The notes beneath the pieces are model-generated. The model ran no database searches, was not told the DNA's origin, and was given only the letters and a program-made list of their open reading frames with translations. A program made the translations under genes and the position numbers. 52,447 nt of DNA from JAZDJJ01 sp043804035 (lineage in GTDB: Bacteria; Bacteroidota; Bacteroidia; Palsa-948), in contig JAZDJJ010000144.1 in NCBI GenBank assembly GCA_043804035.1, forward strand, positions 1-52,447, written 5' to 3'. Shown here in pieces: positions 7,690-17,010 of this stretch (its first letter is position 1; each line of letters opens with the position of its first letter).

Positions 7690-8321
7690 TTGTTCTTTAA
7701 AATTATATTGATCTTTTTAGTTGGTGAATAAATTACATAAGCAACTTTTCCGATTAAACAAACTTACATGAAATTTTCAATTACACATGAACGAAATAAA
7801 AATCGGCTAATTCTTATGATAAGGTGCTGGAAAAATAATTGTCTTGCAGTATCTTCGTCCGTCAGTTGGCTGATGATTTAAAAAACCTTATCTTTTTCTG
7901 ATAACCTTAGTAGAAATTAAGATACGATAGCAATAATTCAACCTTATTACCTTTAGGACTTACGCACTGATGTCATTGCGTAGGAGAAATGAAGATTGCT
8001 TCCTGCTTCGTGCCTCGCAGTCGCAATGACGATACGGAAATAAAAAAGATGACGTGTCAAGCCCGCCATTCTTTGCGACTTTGCGTCTTGGCGAGAGAAG
8101 ATAATTGATTGAGGTGGCGTGTCAATCCCGCCATGACGAACTAAGGAGATAATTTATTGTAATAGGACTTACGCAGAGTTTTCTTATTCTGCCACAAAGA
8201 TTCACAAAGAAATTCTTGCGAATTATTCTCTTGCAAAGCAAAAACTTGGTGTCTTTGGATCTTAGTGGCATAAATTTTAATTTATAAATGAATGTTTGCG
8301 TAAGTTGTGAAAAAATTATTT
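7690..8321. repeat. 632-bp gene-free interval made of dispersed repeat units
   Basis: No convincing gene is present. From 7756 to about 7803 lies a copy of a repeat also found at 22096. TAGGACTTACGCA occurs at 7954-7966 and 8163-8175 in the same orientation, and its inverted form TGCGTAAGT at 8297-8305. Between 7970 and 8034 is a unit running from TCATTGCG to CGCAATGA, resembling the 25709-25909 element. At 8113-8141 is the TCAATCCCGCCATGACGA unit. From 8190 to 8273, GCCACAAAGATTC pairs imperfectly with GGATCTTAGTGGC. Confidence 0.7.
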
Positions 8322-10073
8322 CTACCTCATAAACTCCGCCTTGTAGATACTAATATTATTTTTTTCATCCACAACTTCTATCTGAAAAATGTGATTACCT
8401 TTCTCTATCCGTTCATCAAATTCATAAAACAGCAATGCTTTCTTCGGTTCGTATTCCATCAGTATCCATTTGTCATCAATCGTAGGGCGGTAAGATTTTA
8501 TTCCTGTAAGATTGTCTGAAATAATTACTGAAATTGTTTTCGCATGGCTCATGTTCTTACCATTATATATATTATATGGTTTGATTGATGGGGGCACTGT
8601 ATCAATTGCAACAGTGAACCTACCGAAATATTTTGTTTGAGTAGTAATCCATCCGTCTTTGTATTCTCCTTTCTGATTGGTCATATAATTTTTTCCGTCC
8701 AGCAAAACGATGGTTACTTTTGACTGATATTTTTCGGGAATAGGTTTTGTTTTGATAGAAAGAGAATAGTTTGTATGCAATGGAACATTTGATTTGTGAA
8801 TGGTGTGAACGGGAGCAAATTTGTGTGGCAAAGTATCTTCCGATATGGAATAATCAAAATTAAGATTCTTGTACAATGCACGTGGAGGAATTTCTATTTT
8901 AATATTTTGAGTTTTGTATTTATTCAATTCGTTGCACTTAAAAAAAATTCCTTGGCTTTTATCCTCAATACCTTTTCCAAAAGAAATTGAAGTTTGTTGT
9001 AAACTTTGAACTTTAAATTCCAACACAGAAGAGTTTTTGAAAAAATCTTTCACAATGAATTTCACAAGATGAGATGAAGTATCATCAAAGCGAAATAATC
9101 CTTCATTTAAAATACACTGATAGATAGAAAGATTGTTGTTTTCATCCCTAAAACATTTCTGAATTTGTTTTCTGCTCCTCATGTTTTCTGCATAATCAAT
9201 ATGTGAATTGATATAGCGGGATTCGTCAAAAGAAATTTTATTCAGTTCGTGATAATAAATTCTTTGTCCGTCAATGTATAAATCAATTGAATATGCACCA
9301 AGTTTTCCTGCTTCGGGAATATTTGCATAATCATAAGTTTCTATTCCAAAGCCGATGTCGCCATGTACAGTAATTTTTTCAGCCGAAGAAATTTTATATT
9401 TTCCTTTATTTCCATAAACACCTATTTTTCTCAAAACATTTTTTCCATTGACAGAAGAGAAATCATTTGCAGGATAAATTGCAAGTGTCGGAATTTTCGG
9501 AGGAAAAGAATCATTCAGTTTATAGCCGAAAAGAAACGGGTTGTATGCACATTCTATCTTTGCATCGCGTATTTCAAAATGAAGATGAGGTGCTTGTGAG
9601 CCACCTGTATTTCCTGAAAGAGCAACTGTATCATGTTGTCTCACCAAAAGCAAATTTGAATCAGGAAAAAGTTCTACATCATACATTTCTGCTTTATACT
9701 GTTCCAGTTTTATATACTTCGCAATCTTTCCGTAAAAACGTTGAAGATGTGAGTACAGGGTTACATATCCGTTTGGATGCGTGATGTAAATGCATTTACC
9801 ATATCCATAAGGAGAAATTTTTATACGCGAAACATATCCATCAGCAGCAGATAAAATATAAACGCCTTCTCTTCCACCTGTTTTTATATCAAGTCCTGCA
9901 TGAAAATGGTTTGGACGTATCTCTCCGAAATTTCCCGCAATCTTCAGAGATGAATCGGTTGGCTCAACAAAATATCCTTGCGGAAATTGGGTTATGGTCG
10001 TTGGCTTTAGTTCTTTGTTTTGTCCAAAAATATTTGTAACACAAAAAAAGAAGAAAAAAAAATAAGTTTGCAT
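8322..10073 (-). CDS. M23-family metallopeptidase (LytM type), exported
   Basis: 583 residues from the ATG at 10073. A longer frame to 10142 exists, but the signal peptide (MQTYFFFFFFCVTNIFGQ) begins at this Met. The LytM domain occupies roughly residues 45-180, with zinc ligands in HAGLD (His58, Asp62) and HLHFE (His163, His165). The remaining 400 residues look like beta-rich domains of unknown role. M23 enzymes cut peptidoglycan cross-links or act as scaffolds; with all the metal ligands present, activity is likely. It diverges from the zapA group, with 46 bp between the starts. Confidence 0.87.
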   Translation of the reverse strand: MQTYFFFFFFCVTNIFGQNKELKPTTITQFPQGYFVEPTDSSLKIAGNFGEIRPNHFHAGLDIKTGGREGVYILSAADGYVSRIKISPYGYGKCIYITHPNGYVTLYSHLQRFYGKIAKYIKLEQYKAEMYDVELFPDSNLLLVRQHDTVALSGNTGGSQAPHLHFEIRDAKIECAYNPFLFGYKLNDSFPPKIPTLAIYPANDFSSVNGKNVLRKIGVYGNKGKYKISSAEKITVHGDIGFGIETYDYANIPEAGKLGAYSIDLYIDGQRIYYHELNKISFDESRYINSHIDYAENMRSRKQIQKCFRDENNNLSIYQCILNEGLFRFDDTSSHLVKFIVKDFFKNSSVLEFKVQSLQQTSISFGKGIEDKSQGIFFKCNELNKYKTQNIKIEIPPRALYKNLNFDYSISEDTLPHKFAPVHTIHKSNVPLHTNYSLSIKTKPIPEKYQSKVTIVLLDGKNYMTNQKGEYKDGWITTQTKYFGRFTVAIDTVPPSIKPYNIYNGKNMSHAKTISVIISDNLTGIKSYRPTIDDKWILMEYEPKKALLFYEFDERIEKGNHIFQIEVVDEKNNISIYKAEFMR

Positions 10074-10119
10074 AATTCGTGATGAATCGTATTTTTGTAA
10101 ATAAAATTTTTCTAAAAAA

Positions 10120-10410
10120 ATGAGTAACATAAAACTTGTCATTACTTTAATTGAAGCGAAAATAAAAAAATTAGTAGATTTGCATTTTCAATATAAAAAA
10201 GAACTCACTGAACTTAAAAATCAAAATAACGAATTTAAACAAAACATAAAACAATTAAAACAAATTAATAAAGACCTTGAAGAAAAAAATAAGATATTAA
10301 AATTATCCAAGTTAATATCAGGCACAAACGAAAACACCTATGAACTTAAATTAAAAATTAACGAACAGGTCCGGGAAGTCGACAAGTGTATTGCACTATT
10401 AAATAAGTAG
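10120..10410 (+). CDS. Small coiled-coil protein upstream of ZapA
   Basis: 96 residues, rich in Lys, Glu, Asn and Leu with heptad spacing (KKELTELKNQNNEFKQN, then KQINKDLEEKNKILK), hence a long coiled coil. No signal peptide. It begins the rightward group and lies 15 bp before zapA. A small coiled-coil gene next to zapA suggests a cell-division role analogous to ZapB, but that is only an inference from position. The sequence itself identifies no family. Confidence 0.65.
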   Translation: MSNIKLVITLIEAKIKKLVDLHFQYKKELTELKNQNNEFKQNIKQLKQINKDLEEKNKILKLSKLISGTNENTYELKLKINEQVREVDKCIALLNK

Positions 10411-10425
10411 TCAAAAGAATTAAAA

Positions 10426-10713
10426 ATGAAAGACCAACTGTCTATAAAAGTTATGCTTGCAGGAAGAAGTTATCCTCTTACCATTGAAAAACATGAAGAG
10501 GAAAGCATACGAAAAGCGGTGAAACATATAAACGAAAAAGTAAGTGAATACGAAAAAAAATACAATCTAAAAGACAGAGAGTATTTATTAGGAATGATTT
10601 CGCTTTTTTTTGCTTCTCAATATCTTGAATTGCAACATACTTCCGAATGTAATAACAGTAGCATGACCGACAAGTTGGAAAAAATTGATAAACTTATTTC
10701 ATCTGTCATTTGA
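10426..10713 (+). CDS. zapA: Cell division protein ZapA
   Basis: 95 residues. The N-terminal globular part (LSIKVMLAGRSYPLTI, then EEESIRKAVKHINEKV) and the C-terminal coiled coil match ZapA. ZapA binds FtsZ and bundles protofilaments at the division ring in the cytoplasm. Length is normal. It sits between a small coiled-coil gene and rny, an order seen in Bacteroidota. A strong terminator-like hairpin follows it. Confidence 0.88.
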   Translation: MKDQLSIKVMLAGRSYPLTIEKHEEESIRKAVKHINEKVSEYEKKYNLKDREYLLGMISLFFASQYLELQHTSECNNSSMTDKLEKIDKLISSVI

Positions 10714-10750
10714 CGGAGAAAAGAGTAATTCGCTGACGAAATATTTTCAT

Positions 10751-10791
10751 CCCGTACTTGTTCATAGAAATGAACTTGTATGGGTTTTTTT
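10751..10791 (+). terminator. Intrinsic terminator after zapA (possible 3' end of a small RNA)
   Basis: The arms 10751-10765 and 10770-10784 form a 15-position stem. It has one G-U pair and two adjacent T-T mismatches, and an AGAA loop. Seven T residues follow (10785-10791). It should end transcription of the zapA pair and separate it from rny, which starts 50 bp later. The zapA-rny interval is also where 6S-type RNA genes have been annotated in Bacteroidota, so the hairpin might belong to such an RNA. Confidence 0.78.
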
Positions 10792-10840
10792 ATACCTAAA
10801 TTAAACAACCAATAACGAAAACAATCAATTATTAATATAT

Positions 10841-12394
10841 ATGAACTCTTACATAATACTGCTTTTACTCTCTCTTGCTGCTGTAGGCGGAATAGGATTA
10901 GGAATTTTATTTACCACTACTGTTCTCAAAAATACTCTTCTGAAAAAAAGTCAGATTAAAATAAAAGAAGATGATATAGAAGCCGAAAAAATGAGAAACG
11001 ACAAACTCCTTCAGGCAAGAGAAAAGTTTCTTCAACTGAAATCGGAACATGATAATTTCATTAATGAAAAGAACAGGTCTATTAATATTTTAGAATCTCG
11101 GGCAAAACAAAAAGAACAACAACTATCGCAACGATTAGAACAGGTGCAGCGAAAAGAAAAAGAACTGGAAACTCTTCGCAGTAATCTTTCCGGACAATTA
11201 GAAATAATAGAAAAGAAAAAAACAGAACTTGATAAAGGATTGCAAAAACAAATAGCCGGTCTTGAAATCGTTGCAAAACTTTCAGAGGAAGAAGCAAAAG
11301 CACAATTAGTAGAATCACTTAAAACGAAAGCACAAGCCGAAGCTATGTCTTTTGTTAAACAGGCAATAGATGAAGCAAAACTTTCTGCAAGTAAAGAAGC
11401 CAAGAGGATTGTAATTCAAACCATTCAGCGCGTTCCTACCGAACACGCCATTGAAAATTCGGTTACTGTATTTAATATTGAGAACGATGACATGAAAGGA
11501 AGAATTATTGGACGTGAAGGCAGGAACATTCGCACATTGGAATCATTAACGGGCGTTGAACTTATTGTTGACGATACTCCTGAAGCTATTGTTCTTTCCT
11601 GTTTTGATCCTATACGTAGAGAAATTGCCCGACTTTCTCTTCATCATCTTGTTGCAGATGGGCGTATTCATCCCGCACGGATAGAAGAAGTTGTTGAGAA
11701 AATAAAAAAACAAGTTGAAGAAGAAATTATTGAAATCGGAAAACGTACTACTATTGATATGGGTGTTCATGGTTTGCATCCTGAATTAGTTCGTTGTGTA
11801 GGAAGAATGAAATACCGTTCATCTTACGGACAAAATCTTTTGCAGCATTCCCGCGAAGTTGCTAATCTATGTGCTATTATATCTGCCGAACTCGGACTAA
11901 ATCCAAAAGTTGCTAAACGTGCCGGACTTCTACACGACATTGGTAAAGTGATGGAAGAAGATATTGAACTTCCTCACGCTATTGCCGGAATGAAATTTAT
12001 TGAGAAGTACAAAGAGAAACCGGAAATATGCAATGCCGTAGGATCTCACCACGATGAAATAGAAATGACATCTATATTTGCTCCTATCGTGCAAATATGC
12101 GATGCGATTTCAGGAGCACGACCAGGCGCAAGACGTGAAATTCATCAACAATATATTCAACGTTTGAAGGATATGGAAAACCTTGCTCTTGCACAAAACG
12201 GTGTAGAAAAAGCTTTTGCAATACAAGCAGGCAGAGAATTGCGTGTGATTGTTTCCAGCGATAAAATGTCAGACAAAGATGTAGAAACACTTTCGTTTAA
12301 CATCGCCAATAAGATTCAAACAGAAATGACTTATCCCGGACAAGTGAAGGTAACAGTGATTCGCGAAACAAGAGCGGTAAATATTGCGAAGTAA
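10841..12394 (+). CDS. rny: Ribonuclease Y
   Basis: 517 residues in the usual RNase Y order. An N-terminal membrane helix (about 4-28) is followed by a long coiled coil (about 40-190), a KH domain with GRIIGREGRNIR (220-231) and an HD domain with LLHDIGK (metal residues His365-Asp366). The enzyme is a membrane-anchored endoribonuclease that starts mRNA decay. Length and order are normal. The polysaccharide exporter genes begin only 12 bp downstream, so they may share its transcript. Confidence 0.96.
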   Translation: MNSYIILLLLSLAAVGGIGLGILFTTTVLKNTLLKKSQIKIKEDDIEAEKMRNDKLLQAREKFLQLKSEHDNFINEKNRSINILESRAKQKEQQLSQRLEQVQRKEKELETLRSNLSGQLEIIEKKKTELDKGLQKQIAGLEIVAKLSEEEAKAQLVESLKTKAQAEAMSFVKQAIDEAKLSASKEAKRIVIQTIQRVPTEHAIENSVTVFNIENDDMKGRIIGREGRNIRTLESLTGVELIVDDTPEAIVLSCFDPIRREIARLSLHHLVADGRIHPARIEEVVEKIKKQVEEEIIEIGKRTTIDMGVHGLHPELVRCVGRMKYRSSYGQNLLQHSREVANLCAIISAELGLNPKVAKRAGLLHDIGKVMEEDIELPHAIAGMKFIEKYKEKPEICNAVGSHHDEIEMTSIFAPIVQICDAISGARPGARREIHQQYIQRLKDMENLALAQNGVEKAFAIQAGRELRVIVSSDKMSDKDVETLSFNIANKIQTEMTYPGQVKVTVIRETRAVNIAK

Positions 12395-12406
12395 GTTTTA
12401 TTAGTA

Positions 12407-13255
12407 ATGAAATCTGTAAAAAAAAATCAAATTATCATAGAGGCAAATGTCTCATCAAAAAATTATTGGAAAGATATTTGGAGTTTCCGAGAGTTGTTTT
12501 ATTTTTTTGCTTGGCGCGATATTCTTGTTCGCTACAAACAAACTGTAATTGGAGTTGCATGGAGTATTATCCGTCCGTTGCTGGCTATTTTTATTTTTTC
12601 ATTCTTGGGATATTTGTTTGGCATAAGTAATCAAGGCACAAATAGAATCCTGATGGTAACAGCCGCCATTTTACCCTGGCAATTTTTTTCAAGTGCATTT
12701 AGCGAAGCAAGTGGTTCGCTCGTTGCTAACTCCGGACTCATTTCAAAAATTTATTTTCCACGACTAATTATTCCTGCAAGTTCTGTAATTGTTTGTTTGT
12801 TTGATCTTATTATATCGTTTGTGATTCTGATTATTTTCATGATTTGCTTTAAACAAATTCCCGGAGTAAATATTCTTTTTCTGCCATTATTTATATTACA
12901 GGCAATAGTCACAACATTCGGATTGAGTTTGTTTATTGCTGCGATGAACGTGAAATACAGAGATTTCAGATATGTCATTCCTTTCATCGTTCAAATCGGT
13001 TATTTTATTTCTCCATTGATGTTCAGCAGCGACGAAATTTATAACAGCACCAAAATACCTCAACTTATCAAAGTGCTTTACTCAATGAATCCGATGGTCG
13101 GTGTAATTGATGGATTCCGATGGAGTATTTTGGGAGATAAAATGAATATTTATACTGCCGGATTTTTGATTTCAATCGGCATCAGTTTGTTTTTTCTTTT
13201 TGTAGGAATAATATATTTTCGAAAAGTTGAAAAAAGTTTCGCAGATTTTATCTAA
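12407..13255 (+). CDS. wzm: Polysaccharide ABC exporter permease (Wzm type)
   Basis: 282 residues with six predicted membrane helices, ABC-2 type. It has the segment characteristic of O-antigen/teichoic acid exporters: FFAWRDILVRYKQTVIGVAW near the start, then LPWQFFSSAFSEASGSLVAN and PRLIIPASS. With its ATPase it would move a lipid-linked polysaccharide across the inner membrane. Its TAA stop overlaps the ATG of the ATPase gene by one base (TAATG at 13253-13257), a sign of coupling. Confidence 0.9.
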   Translation: MKSVKKNQIIIEANVSSKNYWKDIWSFRELFYFFAWRDILVRYKQTVIGVAWSIIRPLLAIFIFSFLGYLFGISNQGTNRILMVTAAILPWQFFSSAFSEASGSLVANSGLISKIYFPRLIIPASSVIVCLFDLIISFVILIIFMICFKQIPGVNILFLPLFILQAIVTTFGLSLFIAAMNVKYRDFRYVIPFIVQIGYFISPLMFSSDEIYNSTKIPQLIKVLYSMNPMVGVIDGFRWSILGDKMNIYTAGFLISIGISLFFLFVGIIYFRKVEKSFADFI

Positions 13256-14448
13256 TGGAAACAATTATTAAAGTTGAACAAATAAGTAAAAGTTATGTGC
13301 TTAGGCATGAAAAACAAGCACGATATATTGCATTAAGAGATGTCATTACGAATAAAACCAAACAACTATTTCAGAAAGAAAAAAATATTCCTTCCAAAGA
13401 AATTTTTTGGGCGTTGAACAATGTTAGTTTCGAGATCAAAGAAAGAGAACGACTCGGAATAATCGGAAGAAATGGTGCTGGTAAATCTACACTGCTTAAA
13501 ATTCTCAGCCGCATTGTTGAGCCAACAAAAGGACGAATTACTATCAACGGTCGTATTGCCAGTTTACTTGAAGTTGGAACAGGTTTTCATCCGGAACTCA
13601 CAGGCAGAGAAAATATCTTTTTAAATGGTGCTATACTCGGAATGAGCAAATCAGAAATTTTGAGGAAGTTTGATGAAATAGTTGCATTTGCCGAAATAGA
13701 AAAATTTCTTGACACTCCTGTAAAAAGATATTCATCAGGAATGTATGTACGTCTTGCATTTGCAGTTGCCGCACATTTGGAACCAGAAATTCTTATTGTA
13801 GATGAAGTGTTGGCGGTTGGCGATGCCGAGTTTCAGAAAAAATGTCTTGGCAAAATGAAAGATGCAAGCAGAAATGAAGGGAGGACAGTTATTTTTGTAA
13901 GTCATAATATGAGTGCTATTCGTTCCATTTGCACAAGAGCAATTCTTTTAGAAGACGGAAAAATAAATTGTATAGGCGATGTTAATGAGGTCTTGCCTTT
14001 TTATCTTGGGTTAAGCAATACGAAAAGTATTAAAGGATTTAAAATTGCTGCAATCCCATTATCTTCAACCGGTGAATGGGAAATTGGTACAGATATAGAA
14101 ATATCTGTGAGTTGGGAAAAATATAAATATGCTCCCGGATGGCATTGTGATATTGCATGCTATACTTTAGATGGTTCAAAAATATTTGCTTTGGAAAGTC
14201 ATAAGTTTAAAGATTTCTTTTCAAATGATAAAGAGTACAACGGTATTAAATTTATTGTGAGAAATATAGGTTTTAATTCTGATGATTTGCGTATTGATGT
14301 AGGAGTAAAAAGAGCAGCTGCAGAATCCTACTTTGTGGTTTTAGAAAACTGTATTATTTTAACTCCAAGTAATAAAAATATTCCCGATTACAAACGTGAA
14401 GATGTCATTATAGTTCCTCCATCCCAATGTCAGGCAATAAAAAATTAA
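13255..14448 (+). CDS. wzt: Polysaccharide ABC exporter ATP-binding protein (Wzt type)
   Basis: 397 residues. Walker A GRNGAGKST is at 71-79, the signature YSSGMYVRLAFAVA and Walker B ILIVDEVLAVGD follow, and an H-loop lies in VSHNMSA. After about residue 250 comes a beta-rich C-terminal domain (from FKIAAIPLSS), as in Wzt proteins that recognise the chain terminus of their O-polysaccharide. This suggests that the exported glycan carries a specific end cap. The next gene, a methyltransferase, overlaps it by 22 bp and could add that cap. Confidence 0.92.
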   Translation: METIIKVEQISKSYVLRHEKQARYIALRDVITNKTKQLFQKEKNIPSKEIFWALNNVSFEIKERERLGIIGRNGAGKSTLLKILSRIVEPTKGRITINGRIASLLEVGTGFHPELTGRENIFLNGAILGMSKSEILRKFDEIVAFAEIEKFLDTPVKRYSSGMYVRLAFAVAAHLEPEILIVDEVLAVGDAEFQKKCLGKMKDASRNEGRTVIFVSHNMSAIRSICTRAILLEDGKINCIGDVNEVLPFYLGLSNTKSIKGFKIAAIPLSSTGEWEIGTDIEISVSWEKYKYAPGWHCDIACYTLDGSKIFALESHKFKDFFSNDKEYNGIKFIVRNIGFNSDDLRIDVGVKRAAAESYFVVLENCIILTPSNKNIPDYKREDVIIVPPSQCQAIKN

Positions 14449-15206
14449 ATACAGAAAATAATTTAGTTAGTCGGAACTACTGGGATAATTCCTACGAAAA
14501 TTATCAATTTGTTTTGCCTCCAACGAATGATAAAGTCAGACAATGGATTGAGCAATATATTCCTCCGGGGAAAGATAAATCATGCTTTGAAATCGGTTGT
14601 TTCCCGGGCAGATATTTATCAGTATTTGGTCAATTAGGTTATGAGTTGAATGGCATTGATATTACTTCGCGGGTGGAAAATGATTTACAAGATTGGTTGA
14701 TAAAATCCAATTTTAAAGTAGGAGAAATTTTCAAGATGAATGTTTTTGATTATCGCTCTCCGAAACTTTTTGATATAGTTTGTTCATTTGGTTTTATTGA
14801 ACATTTTAAAAACTGGGAAGAAGTGCTTATCATTCATGCACAATTGGTAAAACAGAATGGATTTTTAATAATTGAAACACCCAATTTCCGTGGATTTATT
14901 CAGCATGCAATTCATTATGTTTTAGACCATGAAAATTTAGAACGACATTTTCTTGCCGCTATGAATCCATATAAGTGGAAACGAGTATTGGAACAATTAG
15001 GTTTTGAAATTATTTATTGTGGTTACTTTTCTGAATTTGAATACTGGTTAGATAAGTCACCAACAGGTTTTTGGAAAAAAATTCTTTGTAGTGGATTATC
15101 AAAAGCAAAAAGTTGCATGAAATTATTGCCGCCAAATAATTCTGTTTATAGTCCTTATTGCGGACTTATTGCAAAAAAAAGTGGCTCACTTTCTTATGGC
15201 ATATAA
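14427..15206 (+). CDS. Class I SAM-dependent methyltransferase
   Basis: 259 residues. The SAM-binding motif I is CFEIGCFPGRYLSVF, followed by the acidic motif II YELNGIDI and the post-motif FDIVCSFGFIEHFKNWEEVL, typical of methyltransferase type 11/23 proteins. It overlaps the wzt gene by 22 bp, so it probably modifies the polysaccharide handled by Wzm/Wzt, perhaps as a chain-terminating methylation. That role is an inference from position. Its stop lies 3 bp from the stop of convergent rng. Confidence 0.85.
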   Translation: MSGNKKLNTENNLVSRNYWDNSYENYQFVLPPTNDKVRQWIEQYIPPGKDKSCFEIGCFPGRYLSVFGQLGYELNGIDITSRVENDLQDWLIKSNFKVGEIFKMNVFDYRSPKLFDIVCSFGFIEHFKNWEEVLIIHAQLVKQNGFLIIETPNFRGFIQHAIHYVLDHENLERHFLAAMNPYKWKRVLEQLGFEIIYCGYFSEFEYWLDKSPTGFWKKILCSGLSKAKSCMKLLPPNNSVYSPYCGLIAKKSGSLSYGI

Positions 15207-15209
15207 CCA

Positions 15210-16757
15210 TTAAATTTCTATTTCCTCTTCATTCTTATTAAAAAAATGATACTCTAATATATGATGAGAAGTAACCGCTTTCACTTTGATTTTCCTGCGA
15301 TATTTCAAAAACCATTTATGCCGTATGGTTGGCAATCCTTTGTTTAAATAAGCGTCAATAAACGGATGTACTGTGAGTAAAATACCTCGCTGATTCTGTT
15401 CTTTGACCAAATAATTCAAGTCCTTTTCTATTTGATCAAGCAAAAGAATACTTGACTGTACTTCACCGCTCCCACCACAAGAAGGACATTTTTCTGTGGT
15501 TTTCATGCTCAACTGCGGACGTATTCGCTCACGTGTTATCTGCACCAACCCGAAACGGCTCGGAGGTAAAACCGTATGAGTAGCAGGATCAGTATGCATC
15601 GCCTCTTTCATTTTATTGTACAAATCTCGCTTGTTGCTTGTGTTGCGCAAATCAATAAAATCTACCACAATGATTCCACCAATATCTCGCAACCGTAACT
15701 GTCTCGCCACTTCTTCTGCCGCTTCCATGTTTACAGTAAGAGCATTACTTTCCTGATCTTTATTAGAGTGTGTTCTTCCGCTGTTCACATCAATTACATG
15801 CAGAGCTTCTGTGTGTTCAATGATAAGATATCCACCCGATTTCAAACTCACGGTTTTACCAAATGAAGATTTTATCTGCTTATCAATTCCAAAATGTTCA
15901 AAGATGGGAGTTACTCCTTTATAATGTTTTACAATACTCACTTTATCGGGAGCAATGGTTTGCAAATAAGATTTTATCTCGTTGTAAAGTTTTTGATTGT
16001 CAATATAAATATTCTGAAAAGATGCGTTAAGTATATCCCGCAAAACAACCATGGAACGATTCATTTCTCCAAGCACAACCTTCGGAGGTATTGCGCCTTT
16101 AAGTGCCTCCCACATCTTGTTCCACTTTTCCATAAGGTCTTTAAGGTCTGTATCCAATTCCATTACATTTTGATTTTCGGCAACAGTACGAATAATGACG
16201 CCAAAATTCTTCGGCTTGATTGACTCTACGAGTTGCCTGAGACGGTCACGTTCAACTAATTTTCTTATTTTCTGTGAAATGGAAATATTATCGGCAAAAG
16301 GCATCAACACTAAAAATCTTCCGGGCAATGTGATATGCGAAGTAAGACGCGGACCTTTATTGGAAATTGGCTCTTTCATAATCTGCACTAAAACTTTTTG
16401 ATTTAATGAAAGAACTTTAGCAATCTTTCCTGTCTTTGCAATATCTTTTTCCATCTGAAAGTCGTCTATGGAAGAATTTTTCATCTCCCCGGAAACAGAA
16501 AGATTAACAAATTTGTTGAAAGACAGAATTTTGGAACCAAGGTCAAGGTAATGCAGGAAAGCATCTTTCTCGTGACCCACGTCAATGAAAGACGCATTGA
16601 GCCCTGACAAGTTTTTTTTTACACTGCCAAGCAGAATATCACCCACGGCAAATCCTGCATTCACTTTTTCGCGATGCATTTCAATGAGCCGTTTATCAGC
16701 AAGAAGTGCTATAATAACTTCCGAAGAAGAAAAGGTAATGATAAGTTCGTTGTTCAT
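15210..16757 (-). CDS. rng: Ribonuclease G/E family endoribonuclease
   Basis: 515 residues. The N-terminal S1-like region (residues about 35-125) contains GDILLGSVKKNLSGLNASF, followed by the RNase H-like and DNase I-like catalytic parts. HVIDVNSGRT and IIVVDFIDLRN supply catalytic Asp residues. The Zn-link motif CPSCGGSGEV lies near residue 430. The enzyme processes rRNA and mRNA in the cytoplasm. The long C-terminal scaffold of RNase E is absent, so RNase G is the better name. A repeat copy begins 17 bp upstream of its start. Confidence 0.93.
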   Translation of the reverse strand: MNNELIITFSSSEVIIALLADKRLIEMHREKVNAGFAVGDILLGSVKKNLSGLNASFIDVGHEKDAFLHYLDLGSKILSFNKFVNLSVSGEMKNSSIDDFQMEKDIAKTGKIAKVLSLNQKVLVQIMKEPISNKGPRLTSHITLPGRFLVLMPFADNISISQKIRKLVERDRLRQLVESIKPKNFGVIIRTVAENQNVMELDTDLKDLMEKWNKMWEALKGAIPPKVVLGEMNRSMVVLRDILNASFQNIYIDNQKLYNEIKSYLQTIAPDKVSIVKHYKGVTPIFEHFGIDKQIKSSFGKTVSLKSGGYLIIEHTEALHVIDVNSGRTHSNKDQESNALTVNMEAAEEVARQLRLRDIGGIIVVDFIDLRNTSNKRDLYNKMKEAMHTDPATHTVLPPSRFGLVQITRERIRPQLSMKTTEKCPSCGGSGEVQSSILLLDQIEKDLNYLVKEQNQRGILLTVHPFIDAYLNKGLPTIRHKWFLKYRRKIKVKAVTSHHILEYHFFNKNEEEIEI

Positions 16758-16773
16758 TTAAATATAGATTAAA

Positions 16774-17010
16774 GTTTACTGTTTAGGTCATTTATTTGGT
16801 TATCTGCCTGTGCCCTGCAGACAGGTGTGAAAATAGAAAATGGTATAGAAAAAAGAAATAAGTAATTAGAAAATAGAAAAATTCAGTTCTTGAAATATCT
16901 GAATAAATGTTTTCTTTCCATTCTCTTTTTTTACATTGCTACTTTCCATACTATTTTCCATTTTCTTCTAACGAATTAAAAAAAATTTATTACCCATCTT
17001 AAATAGTAAC
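16774..17010. repeat. Dispersed ~230-bp repeat, copy 1 (inverted partner at 44830-45058)
   Basis: The reverse complement of 44830-45058 aligns with this segment from end to end. Long identical runs occur near GGTATAGAAAAAAGAAATAA and in TAAATAGTAAC (17000-17010). Copy 1 has a 23-nt insertion at 16804-16826, a small palindromic unit also present in the 25709-25909 element. Copy 2 lacks it but has another insertion. No reading frame is conserved. The rest of the interval up to 17229 is AT-rich, with nothing else recognised. Confidence 0.85.

Noticed and set aside
11032..11403. 123-codon leftward frame opposite rny
   Set aside because: Antisense shadow of the coiled-coil region, with a Ser/Phe/Cys-rich composition and no signals of its own.
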